The notes under the pieces were generated by a model. That model was not told the DNA's origin and did not search any database. It saw nothing but the letters and a program-made list of their open reading frames with translations. This document shows, one piece after another, positions 6,811-13,766 of a stretch of DNA of 20,175 nucleotides (position 1 is its first letter; every line of letters starts with the position of its first letter). The DNA is taken from assembly GCA_002418725.1 (NCBI GenBank), contig DIER01000027.1, forward strand, positions 10,588 to 30,762, given 5' to 3'. Source of the DNA: Acholeplasmataceae bacterium UBA5769 (GTDB taxonomy: Bacteria > Bacillota_I > Bacilli_A > Acholeplasmatales > Acholeplasmataceae). Made by a program: the position numbers and the translations under genes.

Positions 6811-8301
6811 TTATTCTTGAAACTTATGTTTTAAATAGTCCACATAATATTGTGGGTTAAATGGTTCTTGGGTTGCAATCAACAGCAACTCTTTTGGTGA
6901 CTTACTGGATGCGAATTTGTGAATCTTTTCTTTCACCCAAGCATTAATGGCTTTAATGTTATTGTTTTCAAGTTCTTGTTCGACGTTGATTTCTTTGTTC
7001 ATGGCGTTATAGATTTGTGCAGCATAAGCCGAACCTAAGGCATACGTTGGGAAATATCCTAACATACCACCTGACCAATGGACATCTTGTAGGACGCCTT
7101 CTTTATCGGTCTTGGGGCGAACACCAACGTATTCATACATCAGGCGATTCCACTTCTTTGGTAAATCCTTGACCTTAATTTTTCCAGTAATCAAACCCTT
7201 TTCAAGTTCATAGCGAACCATGACATGCAATGCATAGGTTAATTCATCGGCTTCCACACGAATGAGGGAGCGTTCAGAACGATTGATATAGCGATGGAAC
7301 TCTTCAACAGAAACACCTTTCAACTCTTTTGGAAAGAGTTCAACAAGTTTAGGGTAATGCACCTTCCAGAAAGAAAGTGAACGTCCAAGCATATTTTCAT
7401 ACATTCTTGATTGCGATTCATGAATGCCTAGGCTTGTTCCACCATGTAAAAAGGTATCATCATACTTTGGATCGTTTTGAATTTCATAAATGGCATGACC
7501 CATTTCATGAATCGTAGAGAAAATGGATGATGTTACATTGTTTTCATAATAGTGTGTTGTAATACGCGTATCCACTGAACTCACACCCGATGTAAAGGGA
7601 TGGGCACTTTCTTTAAGCAAACCACGTTTACGATCGTAGGCGAACACATCAATTAAATACTCAGAGAATTTGATTTGTTGTTCTCTTGGGAAAACACCTT
7701 TCGTGAGTTTACGTGAAAACTTAGGTTTTCTCGCCGTAACTTCTTTGACAAAGGGTACGAGATCTTCTCTGAGTTTATGAAAGAAGGCATCGTATTCTTT
7801 CATGGTGAATCCTTCTTCGAAATCATCTAACAGAATATCATAACCTTTAAGTTCATCTGTTTCGAGATACTTCACATAATTACGTTTGAACTCAACAATT
7901 TTTTCTAAGGTTGGTAAGAACGCTTCAAAATTGTTTTCTTCCTTTGCTTTCGCCCAAATATGAGACGCTTGCGATACCAACACTTGATGTGCAATGAGTT
8001 CATCTTTTGGAATCAGTTTAATGGCACGTAATCCTTTATATGCATGCTTGATTTCTGTCTTAAAATCCACATCTTGAATCTGATCAAGGTGATGATAAAG
8101 CTGATCAATTGCTTCTAAATATTCTGGTGCAGATTCAATCTTATACATTTCTTCTGCCATCACTTGATATTGTTTCGTACGATATTCGATGGATGCTTCT
8201 GGAGCTTCAGTTTCTTGGTCCCAACTCATCAACCAACCAAAATAATGATACGCTTTAATCTTCTTACGATATGCTTCATACGTTTTGATATAATTTTCCA
8301 T
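6811..8301 (-). CDS. M32-family metallocarboxypeptidase (carboxypeptidase Taq type)
   Basis: A cytosolic zinc (or other divalent metal) carboxypeptidase that removes C-terminal residues from peptides. At 496 residues it is full length for the family. The zinc motif HEMGH is at 265-269 and the third ligand Glu295 is in IHESQSR (293-299). Other family signatures are HPFTSGVSSVDTRITT (234-249), MSWDQET near the N-terminus and GYFPTYALGSAYAAQ near the C-terminus. GAGGTTGA precedes the ATG. It is the first gene of a three-gene run with serine ammonia-lyase and an rRNA methyltransferase, so released serine could be used directly for pyruvate (inference). Confidence 0.93.
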   Translation of the reverse strand: MENYIKTYEAYRKKIKAYHYFGWLMSWDQETEAPEASIEYRTKQYQVMAEEMYKIESAPEYLEAIDQLYHHLDQIQDVDFKTEIKHAYKGLRAIKLIPKDELIAHQVLVSQASHIWAKAKEENNFEAFLPTLEKIVEFKRNYVKYLETDELKGYDILLDDFEEGFTMKEYDAFFHKLREDLVPFVKEVTARKPKFSRKLTKGVFPREQQIKFSEYLIDVFAYDRKRGLLKESAHPFTSGVSSVDTRITTHYYENNVTSSIFSTIHEMGHAIYEIQNDPKYDDTFLHGGTSLGIHESQSRMYENMLGRSLSFWKVHYPKLVELFPKELKGVSVEEFHRYINRSERSLIRVEADELTYALHVMVRYELEKGLITGKIKVKDLPKKWNRLMYEYVGVRPKTDKEGVLQDVHWSGGMLGYFPTYALGSAYAAQIYNAMNKEINVEQELENNNIKAINAWVKEKIHKFASSKSPKELLLIATQEPFNPQYYVDYLKHKFQE

Positions 8302-8330
8302 GATTCAACCTCGTTTCTTCTTTTACTTAA

Positions 8331-8339
8331 ATTATAACA
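8331..8339 (-). promoter_or_regulatory. Extended -10 promoter of the M32 peptidase-sdaA-rlmD operon
   Basis: Minus-strand TGTTATAAT, a TGn-extended perfect -10, lies about 30 bp before the peptidase ATG. The -35 region is weak. No terminator is visible between this point and the end of mgtE at 8376, so some read-through from the metal operon is possible. Confidence 0.5.
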
Positions 8340-8375
8340 TGTTACCCCTCTATTCAGATGAAATCCCACAATATC

Positions 8376-9719
8376 TCATAAAAAGGCTAGTGTTGCTAAA
8401 CCGAAATAAATGACCAACGCCACCAAGTCATTAATCGTTGTCATGATCGGACCAGATGCTGCGGATGGATCTTGATTATACCGATTTAAAAGGATCGGTA
8501 CAAAGACTCCCATCAGTGCAGAAATAAACATCGATGTGGAGACCGCAACAAACACAATGATCCCCATTTGGTAAGGCGCTTGTGTATCTTGTGTCGGGAA
8601 GAACGATAGGAAAGCTGTCACAAACAAAAATGCAGCTACCCCCAACAAAAGACTGTTCATCAAACCGATAAAAAGTTCTTTCATGACGTGATTTTGAGGA
8701 ATCTTTTTTCCATCAAATTCATTTTTATGAATCCCAAGAATCGTTACAGCAAGTGCTTGTGTACCGATGTTACCTGCCATTCCTAAAATGAGTGGTTGAA
8801 ATAAAACGATAGCTGTCACTTCAGCGAGAGTCGCTTCAAAAACAGATAAGAAACTGGCGATTAAAAGATTTAATACCACAGCAATCATAAGCCAAGGCAA
8901 ACGTTGTTTCGATCTTACCCATGCCGACGAAGATGATTCATGATCGGATAATAAAGCCATTTTTTGGTAATCAGACTCTACGGTTTCATAGACTTCATCA
9001 AAGATATCATCCGCAGTGACAATCCCGATGATATGATCATCAGAATCTAAGACAGGGATAGCATTTCTGTCGTAGTCAACAACCGTTTGAATCGCTTTTT
9101 CAATGCTTTCATCCTGATGCACAAATTGAAAATCTTCGAACATAATCTTTTTGATGGATGAGTTGCTACGAGCAATAATCAAATCTTTTAAATCAATGAG
9201 TCCTGCGATTCTCTTATCCTCATCCAAAACGAAAATCGTATCGATATAATCTTGTTCTCTTGATTCTTTAATGACATGATCGGTTGCTTGTTTAATCGTA
9301 TCGTCTAGCGAGACCGTCATAAAATCCGTAGACATGATGGAAGCTGCTGTATCTTCTTCATACGTTAATAATAAAGAGATGGTCTTAGCTTTTACTTTAG
9401 AGAGAAGGCTAAAGATATCTTTTCTTAGATTTTCATCATCAATATCTTCCATAAACTCTTTTAAATCATCGGATTCCATGTTTCTAAAAAGTGATTTTTT
9501 TCGTGTTTCTTCTAAATGTGTTAACACATCGAGTTGATCATCCACATCGAGTTCAACAAACATATCGGTAAGTTTATCTAAACTCATCAGATGTAAAAGT
9601 CTTTTCTTTTCTGCATCATCAAGATCTGGATAGGCTTGTGCAATGTCATAAGCTAAGATGGGTTTTATCGCTTTTTTAAGATGGTCATCACTGTGTTTAA
9701 AATTGATTTTTTTTAACAT
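8376..9719 (-). CDS. mgtE: MgtE-family divalent cation transporter, second tandem copy (divergent N domain)
   Basis: Membrane Mg2+ (possibly Mn2+/Co2+) channel-transporter of 447 residues: an N-terminal helical superhelix domain (about 1-115), a CBS pair (about 125-250) and five membrane helices (about 275-447). Pore-domain motifs include FQPLILGMAGNIGTQALAV and the tail SGPIMTTINDLVALVIYFGLA, whose Asp is at the conserved ion-binding position in TM5. The usual DDAAD motif of the N domain reads DDLKEFM here, so Mg2+ gating may differ. The start is the second of two adjacent ATGs (9719), 6 nt after AGGAGG; the first (9722) is only 3 nt away. It is coupled to the upstream mgtE by a TGATG junction. 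The two copies are clearly paralogous but far from identical. Confidence 0.88.
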   Translation of the reverse strand: MLKKINFKHSDDHLKKAIKPILAYDIAQAYPDLDDAEKKRLLHLMSLDKLTDMFVELDVDDQLDVLTHLEETRKKSLFRNMESDDLKEFMEDIDDENLRKDIFSLLSKVKAKTISLLLTYEEDTAASIMSTDFMTVSLDDTIKQATDHVIKESREQDYIDTIFVLDEDKRIAGLIDLKDLIIARSNSSIKKIMFEDFQFVHQDESIEKAIQTVVDYDRNAIPVLDSDDHIIGIVTADDIFDEVYETVESDYQKMALLSDHESSSSAWVRSKQRLPWLMIAVVLNLLIASFLSVFEATLAEVTAIVLFQPLILGMAGNIGTQALAVTILGIHKNEFDGKKIPQNHVMKELFIGLMNSLLLGVAAFLFVTAFLSFFPTQDTQAPYQMGIIVFVAVSTSMFISALMGVFVPILLNRYNQDPSAASGPIMTTINDLVALVIYFGLATLAFL

Positions 9720-11041
9720 CATAACCCTCCTAACATACTTGTTGCTAATCCGAAATAAATAAACAATGCGGCAACGTCAATCAGTGTCGTAATAAACGGA
9801 CCAGATGCAACCGCAGGGTCTACGTTGATCATGTTTAGAGTAATAGGAATTAAGAGGGCAACGATGGGTGCCATGATCACCGTTAACCATAAGGAGAACC
9901 CAACCACAAAGCTGATCAATAAGGGATCAGTCGTAAGTGATGGATTGATCTTCGCAAAAATAAAGGTCATGATAAACGCAATCAATCCAATGACTAAACC
10001 ATTGATCACACCTGTAACAATCTCTCTAATCGAATTACGAAAAATCCCTTTTTCATGAGATGATAACATACGCAGTGTAACAGCTAACGTTTGGGTGGCC
10101 ACATTCCCAGCAGAGTCCAAAATAAGGGGTTGAAAAACAACCAATATAGCAACCGCTGCTAAAACATGTTCGAATTGTCTTGTCACTAAAGCTATCGGAA
10201 ATGAAATAATCAACAAAGACAAAAGCCAAGGTAGGCGATGCAATGCCGTAATTAAAGCATTTCTGCCTTCTTCGGTTTCAGGAAGAGCTGCTAATTTTTC
10301 ATAGTCTTCTTGTGCTTCTTCTTGATAAATATCAAGGGCATCATCTAAGGTAATCATCCCTAAGAGTTCATTGTTTTCATTGATAACAGGCATTTCATAT
10401 ATCCCGTAATTACGAATCGCCTGTACGGTTTTATTAATCGGATCTTTAGCAAAAGACACAGGATAATCTTCAATCAGTTCTTTGACCTGAAGAGGTGTCT
10501 TTGATTTTAATAAAGCTTTAAGTTCAACTGCCCCGATATAAAGATTATGTTCATCTGCCACAAAGATCGTATTGATGGATTCGACCTCATCAGCTTCTTT
10601 TATAACCTTCTTGGTGGCTTCTTTGACATCCATCTCTGGTGTGACCACAACAAAAAGGTTCGTCATAGCAGAACCCGTTTCATCCTCATCATAAAGGATC
10701 AATTCCTTCACTTCAGAATCTTCACCCAGTTTTTCTAAAAGTTCTTCTTTTTCCTCTTTTTCAAGCTCTAAAATGATATCCGCTGCATCATCAGGTTCCA
10801 TCATTTCAACGAGTTCGACCTGCTTTTCAACATCAAAGTCTGCTAAAACTTCTGCAGCATCTTCAACTTCCAGATAGGAGACAAGCTCTGCAAGTTTTTC
10901 ACTGGACAAATAAAGATAAACCCTATCTTTTTCTTCTTGGCTTAACGCCGTAAATAATTCAGCTAAGTCGTGCGCATGGACATCATCTAAAAACGCTTTA
11001 AGACGTGTGACGTCATTTTCTTCTAACAGTATTTTAAGCAT
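9719..11041 (-). CDS. mgtE: MgtE-family divalent cation transporter, first tandem copy
   Basis: A 440-residue Mg2+ transporter of the MgtE family, acting in the cytoplasmic membrane as a dimer. The N domain (1-about 125) has the canonical MMEPDDAADIILEL (80-93). Two CBS domains follow (about 130-250) with EMPVI and GMITLDDALD. The pore domain (about 265-440) has FQPLILDSAGNVATQTLAV and SGPFITTLIDVAALFIYFGLA, where Asp422 sits at the conserved TM5 cation site. AAAGGGGG precedes the ATG. It lies 32 bp downstream of the MntR-like regulator and overlaps the second mgtE, so both are in the ZIP-regulator operon. This placement suggests control by a metal-sensing repressor rather than by an M-box riboswitch, which is not present in the short gap. 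Confidence 0.92.
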   Translation of the reverse strand: MLKILLEENDVTRLKAFLDDVHAHDLAELFTALSQEEKDRVYLYLSSEKLAELVSYLEVEDAAEVLADFDVEKQVELVEMMEPDDAADIILELEKEEKEELLEKLGEDSEVKELILYDEDETGSAMTNLFVVVTPEMDVKEATKKVIKEADEVESINTIFVADEHNLYIGAVELKALLKSKTPLQVKELIEDYPVSFAKDPINKTVQAIRNYGIYEMPVINENNELLGMITLDDALDIYQEEAQEDYEKLAALPETEEGRNALITALHRLPWLLSLLIISFPIALVTRQFEHVLAAVAILVVFQPLILDSAGNVATQTLAVTLRMLSSHEKGIFRNSIREIVTGVINGLVIGLIAFIMTFIFAKINPSLTTDPLLISFVVGFSLWLTVIMAPIVALLIPITLNMINVDPAVASGPFITTLIDVAALFIYFGLATSMLGGL

Positions 11042-11073
11042 CGCTTAGCCCCCTTTCATGGTGTCGAGTTATG

Positions 11074-11730
11074 TTAATGCATGATTTTTCCAAACAGCAT
11101 GCGTGCTGTTTTCATGGTCATTGTCTTTTCATTTCCTTCACAAACCAATTTCATTAAACCACTAAAAGGATCTTTTTCTATAATGTTGAATCGGTGATGA
11201 AGCTTAATACCTTGTGCATTTAAATACACGAGTAAGTCTTTGTGGTCAATGACACGTAATAGCTCAAATGTTTGACCCACTTCAGCTTTATCTAGAGAAA
11301 ATGAGATAGCTTCCTCCATTTTTCCTGCAAAATCAGGAATGGGGTTCCCATGCTGACAGTATGTTGGCTCTCCTAAAAAATGATAGAGTTTTTCCAATAC
11401 TTCAGGACTTGTTGCATGCTCAAGCATTTCTGCATCTTCATGCACATTTTCCCATGAGAAACCTAATTTTTCTGTTAAAAATACTTCCCAAATACGATGT
11501 GCACGAACCATACGAATCGCAACATCCTTTCCCTTTTTGGTTAAGGAAATGCCTTTGTATGGCACAAATGAAACCAAATGCTTTTTCTCAAGTTTTTTAA
11601 TCATTTCATTGACACTTTGATCGGTAAAACCGAAGCGTTCAGCAATATCATTGGATTTAATGAGCGCTTGTTTTTTCTCGACTGTTAACTCATAAATTGT
11701 TTTTATATAATCTTCTTCTGCACGATTCAT
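11074..11730 (-). CDS. DtxR/MntR-family metal-dependent transcriptional regulator (full-length, FeoA-like C-terminal domain)
   Basis: Metal-activated DNA-binding repressor of 218 residues with a winged HTH (about 7-70), a dimerisation and metal-binding domain (about 71-140) and a C-terminal SH3/FeoA-like domain (about 145-218). The ligand pattern is of the manganese type: Asp7, His78, Glu101, Glu104 and His105 correspond to B. subtilis MntR Asp8, His77, Glu99, Glu102 and His103, whereas iron-sensing DtxR has Met10 and Cys102 at the two discriminating sites. The protein is longer than MntR, which lacks the SH3 domain. GAGGTG precedes the ATG. It lies between a ZIP transporter gene and two mgtE genes and probably represses its own operon through the palindrome at 12588-12603 (inference). 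Confidence 0.9.
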   Translation of the reverse strand: MNRAEEDYIKTIYELTVEKKQALIKSNDIAERFGFTDQSVNEMIKKLEKKHLVSFVPYKGISLTKKGKDVAIRMVRAHRIWEVFLTEKLGFSWENVHEDAEMLEHATSPEVLEKLYHFLGEPTYCQHGNPIPDFAGKMEEAISFSLDKAEVGQTFELLRVIDHKDLLVYLNAQGIKLHHRFNIIEKDPFSGLMKLVCEGNEKTMTMKTARMLFGKIMH

Positions 11731-11746
11731 CTCTTCACCTCTTTTT

Positions 11747-12571
11747 TTAACCTAAAGCCACATCTAAGATCATCATCACAATAAATCCTACCATGACTCC
11801 AAAAGTTGCGTAATGAGCACCTTTCGCTGTTTGTTTCTGCTGAGCTTCTGGAATCAATTCTTCCACCACGACATAAATCATCGCACCTGCAGCAAACGCT
11901 AACGCGTAAGGTAGAATCACGGAGACATAGGTGACGAGGAGGGCACCTAAAATGGCTGAAATCGGTTCAACCAAACCTGATGCTTGTCCGTATAAAAAAG
12001 CTTTCGTTCTTGAAACACCTTCTTGACGCAGCGGAATAGAGACTGCAGCACCTTCAGGAAAATTTTGAATCCCAATCCCAATCGCAAGTCCAATCGCAGA
12101 AAGGGTGGCCGCAGTGAGGTCTCCTGTAAGATATTGGATTGCACCAAAAGCAACACCAACTGCTAAACCTTCAGGAATGTTATGGAGGGTAATGGAAAAT
12201 ACCAACAAAATGTTTCTTTTCAATTTTGTAGGTAAACCTTCTTTGGTGTGGTTAAAACCAAAATGCATGTGGGGGACAATTTTATCCGCTAAATAGAGAA
12301 AAACACCACCTAAAGCAAAACCGATGGCAACCACCAACCAAGCGATTACACCTTGATCTTCAGCCATGACAATGGCTGGTGCAAGTAAACTCCAAAAACT
12401 CGCTGCAATCATGACACCTGATGCAAATCCGAGCATTAAATTAAAAACATTTCGTTCAATGTTTTTGAATAGAAAAACGAGTGCTGCACCTAATGCAGTC
12501 ATACCCCATGTAAACAACGTGCCGATCAATGCTTGAACCCAAACGTCTAAACCCATAAACCATGTCAGCAT
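11747..12571 (-). CDS. ZIP-family divalent metal transporter
   Basis: Integral membrane transporter of 274 residues with eight predicted helices, of the ZupT/GufA-like ZIP type that moves Zn2+, Mn2+, Fe2+ or related ions into the cytoplasm. The two metal-site helices are recognisable: SITLHNIPEGLAVGVAFG (TM4, about 127-144) and GIGIQNFPEGAAVSIPL (TM5, about 165-181). A short His-containing loop (HMHFGFNH) lies before TM4. AAAGGAG precedes the ATG. It is the first gene of the operon and is followed 16 bp later by an MntR-like regulator, which suggests manganese as a substrate, though zinc or broad specificity cannot be excluded. Confidence 0.92.
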   Translation of the reverse strand: MLTWFMGLDVWVQALIGTLFTWGMTALGAALVFLFKNIERNVFNLMLGFASGVMIAASFWSLLAPAIVMAEDQGVIAWLVVAIGFALGGVFLYLADKIVPHMHFGFNHTKEGLPTKLKRNILLVFSITLHNIPEGLAVGVAFGAIQYLTGDLTAATLSAIGLAIGIGIQNFPEGAAVSIPLRQEGVSRTKAFLYGQASGLVEPISAILGALLVTYVSVILPYALAFAAGAMIYVVVEELIPEAQQKQTAKGAHYATFGVMVGFIVMMILDVALG

Positions 12572-12587
12572 AAAATCATACTCCTTT

Positions 12588-12603
12588 TTAAGGCATACCT
12601 TAA
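12588..12603. promoter_or_regulatory. Probable operator palindrome for the metal regulator
   Basis: TTAAGG-CATA-CCTTAA has perfect 6-bp arms around a 4-bp centre. It covers about +4 to +19 of the predicted transcript, between the -10 box and the ZIP ribosome binding site. A second, overlapping inverted repeat, CTTAAT-N5-ATTAAG (12599-12615), reaches into the -10. Size and AGG/CCT cores resemble DtxR/MntR-family sites. Assignment to the regulator encoded in the operon is inference. Confidence 0.55.
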
Positions 12604-12613
12604 TTTCGTATTA

Positions 12614-12642
12614 AGTATAACATGCTTTTTTATAGACGTCAA
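12614..12642 (-). promoter_or_regulatory. Promoter of the ZIP-mntR-like-mgtE-mgtE operon
   Basis: Minus-strand -35 TTGACG (12637-12642), a 17-bp spacer and -10 TATACT (12614-12619). It is a close sigma-A match with a leader of about 35 nt, too short for a Mn or Mg riboswitch. Confidence 0.8.
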
Positions 12643-12651
12643 TAGAAAAGT

Positions 12652-12676
12652 AAAAAAGCCCAACTTTCGTTGGACT
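12652..12676 (-). terminator. Rho-independent terminator of the aldo/keto reductase gene
   Basis: Minus-strand GTCCAAC, a GAAA tetraloop, GTTGGGC and six Ts, beginning at the stop codon of the reductase gene. Confidence 0.85.
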
Positions 12677-13673
12677 AGCGATGATTCAAAATATCATCGA
12701 TTGCTTTGATTTCCGTCTCTGTAAACTGCAAGTTCTCCAAAGTCTTCAGGTTTTCATCGAGCTGTTCAATTTTTGATGTTGAAATGAGTGTCGATGTCAT
12801 CTTCGGATCTCTGATGGCCCAAGCGAGAGCCATTTGTGCGATCGATTGTCCTCTATTTTTTGCGACTTCATCAAGTTTTCTTAACATCGTTTGTAGTTCT
12901 GGTGTGATATCTTTTTCTTTTAGCCACATCGAATGCTTGTTTTTAGCTCTTGAGTCTTCTGGAATACCTGTGATGTATTTGTTGGTTAGTTTTCCTTGAG
13001 CGAGTGCAGAAAAACAGATGGTCCCAACACCTAAACGATCTTGCGTTTCCAGTAAACCGTCTTTTTCAAGCCAACGATTAAGCATGCTGTATGAAGGTTG
13101 TGTGATCACATAGGGAACGTTTAACTCATCTAAAATCGCGTGAGCTTTTGTAAGTTGTTCACTGTTATAGTTAGATAAACCCACATAAATCGCTTTACCT
13201 TGCAACACGATATCACGCAGTGCAAGCATCGTTTCATAAACATCGGTACCATCATCAAAACGGTGGTGATAGAAAATATCAACATAATCTAGACCCATGC
13301 GTTTTAACGATTGATCCAGTGAAGCCATCAAATACTTTCTTGAACCAAAATCACCATAAGGACCTGGCCACATGTAGTAACCTGCCTTCGTTGAAATGAT
13401 GAGTTCATCACGATAAGCTCTTAAACCATCATCTAAGATGCGCCCAAACATGGTTTCTGCATATCCTGGAGGTGGTCCATAATTGTTGGCTAAATCAAAG
13501 TGAATAATACCGTTGTTAAATGCATGGAAAACCATCTTTTTACACGCTTCATAATCGTTATCTGCGCCAAAGTTTTGCCACAGACCAAACGAAAGCACCG
13601 GTAGTTTTAATCCTGTTTTCCCTGCTCTTCTAAAAATCATCTTGTCATAGCGATTCTGATTTGCTTGAAACAT
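12675..13673 (-). CDS. Aldo/keto reductase, YghZ/GPR-like (L-glyceraldehyde 3-phosphate reductase type)
   Basis: NADPH-dependent aldo/keto reductase of 332 residues in the AKR14 (YghZ) group, whose members reduce L-glyceraldehyde 3-phosphate, methylglyoxal and other aldehydes. The catalytic tetrad is Asp60, Tyr65, Lys96 and His136. Group-specific stretches are NRYDKMIFRRAGKTGLKLP at the N-terminus, NYGPPPG (64-70), STKAGYYMWPGPYGDFGSRK (94-113) and YVDIFYHHR (130-138). AGAGGAG precedes the ATG. It is a single-gene unit with its own promoter and terminator, and probably has a detoxification role. These motifs also occur in the potassium-channel beta-subunit-like AKRs, but the PPPG and PGPYGDFGSRK signatures favour YghZ. 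Confidence 0.9.
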   Translation of the reverse strand: MFQANQNRYDKMIFRRAGKTGLKLPVLSFGLWQNFGADNDYEACKKMVFHAFNNGIIHFDLANNYGPPPGYAETMFGRILDDGLRAYRDELIISTKAGYYMWPGPYGDFGSRKYLMASLDQSLKRMGLDYVDIFYHHRFDDGTDVYETMLALRDIVLQGKAIYVGLSNYNSEQLTKAHAILDELNVPYVITQPSYSMLNRWLEKDGLLETQDRLGVGTICFSALAQGKLTNKYITGIPEDSRAKNKHSMWLKEKDITPELQTMLRKLDEVAKNRGQSIAQMALAWAIRDPKMTSTLISTSKIEQLDENLKTLENLQFTETEIKAIDDILNHR

Positions 13674-13697
13674 AAAATCAACTCCTCTTCCGTTTCT

Positions 13698-13726
13698 ATT
13701 GTACTCAAATATCTTTAAAATGTCAC
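13698..13726 (-). promoter_or_regulatory. Promoter of the aldo/keto reductase gene
   Basis: Minus-strand -35 GTGACA (13721-13726), a 17-bp spacer and -10 TACAAT (13698-13703), placed about 25 bp before the start codon. Confidence 0.75.
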
Positions 13727-13730
13727 GAAG

Positions 13731-13766
13731 AAAAAAGAAGCGGTCAGCTTACGCTGGTGTCGCTTC
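13731..13766 (-). terminator. Rho-independent terminator of the ABC exporter pair
   Basis: Minus-strand GAAGCG (13761-13766) pairs with CGCTTC (13737-13742), with an inner CAGC-GTAA-GCTG stem, followed by six Ts. The upstream arm is inside the last codons of the exporter gene. Confidence 0.8.

Noticed and set aside
11042..11073. Mg2+-sensing M-box before the first mgtE
   Set aside because: The gap is 32 bp and holds only the ribosome binding site; an M-box is far longer.
12572..12642. Mn2+ (yybP-ykoY) riboswitch before the ZIP gene
   Set aside because: Promoter and start codon are too close, leaving about 35 nt of leader, mostly occupied by a palindrome.
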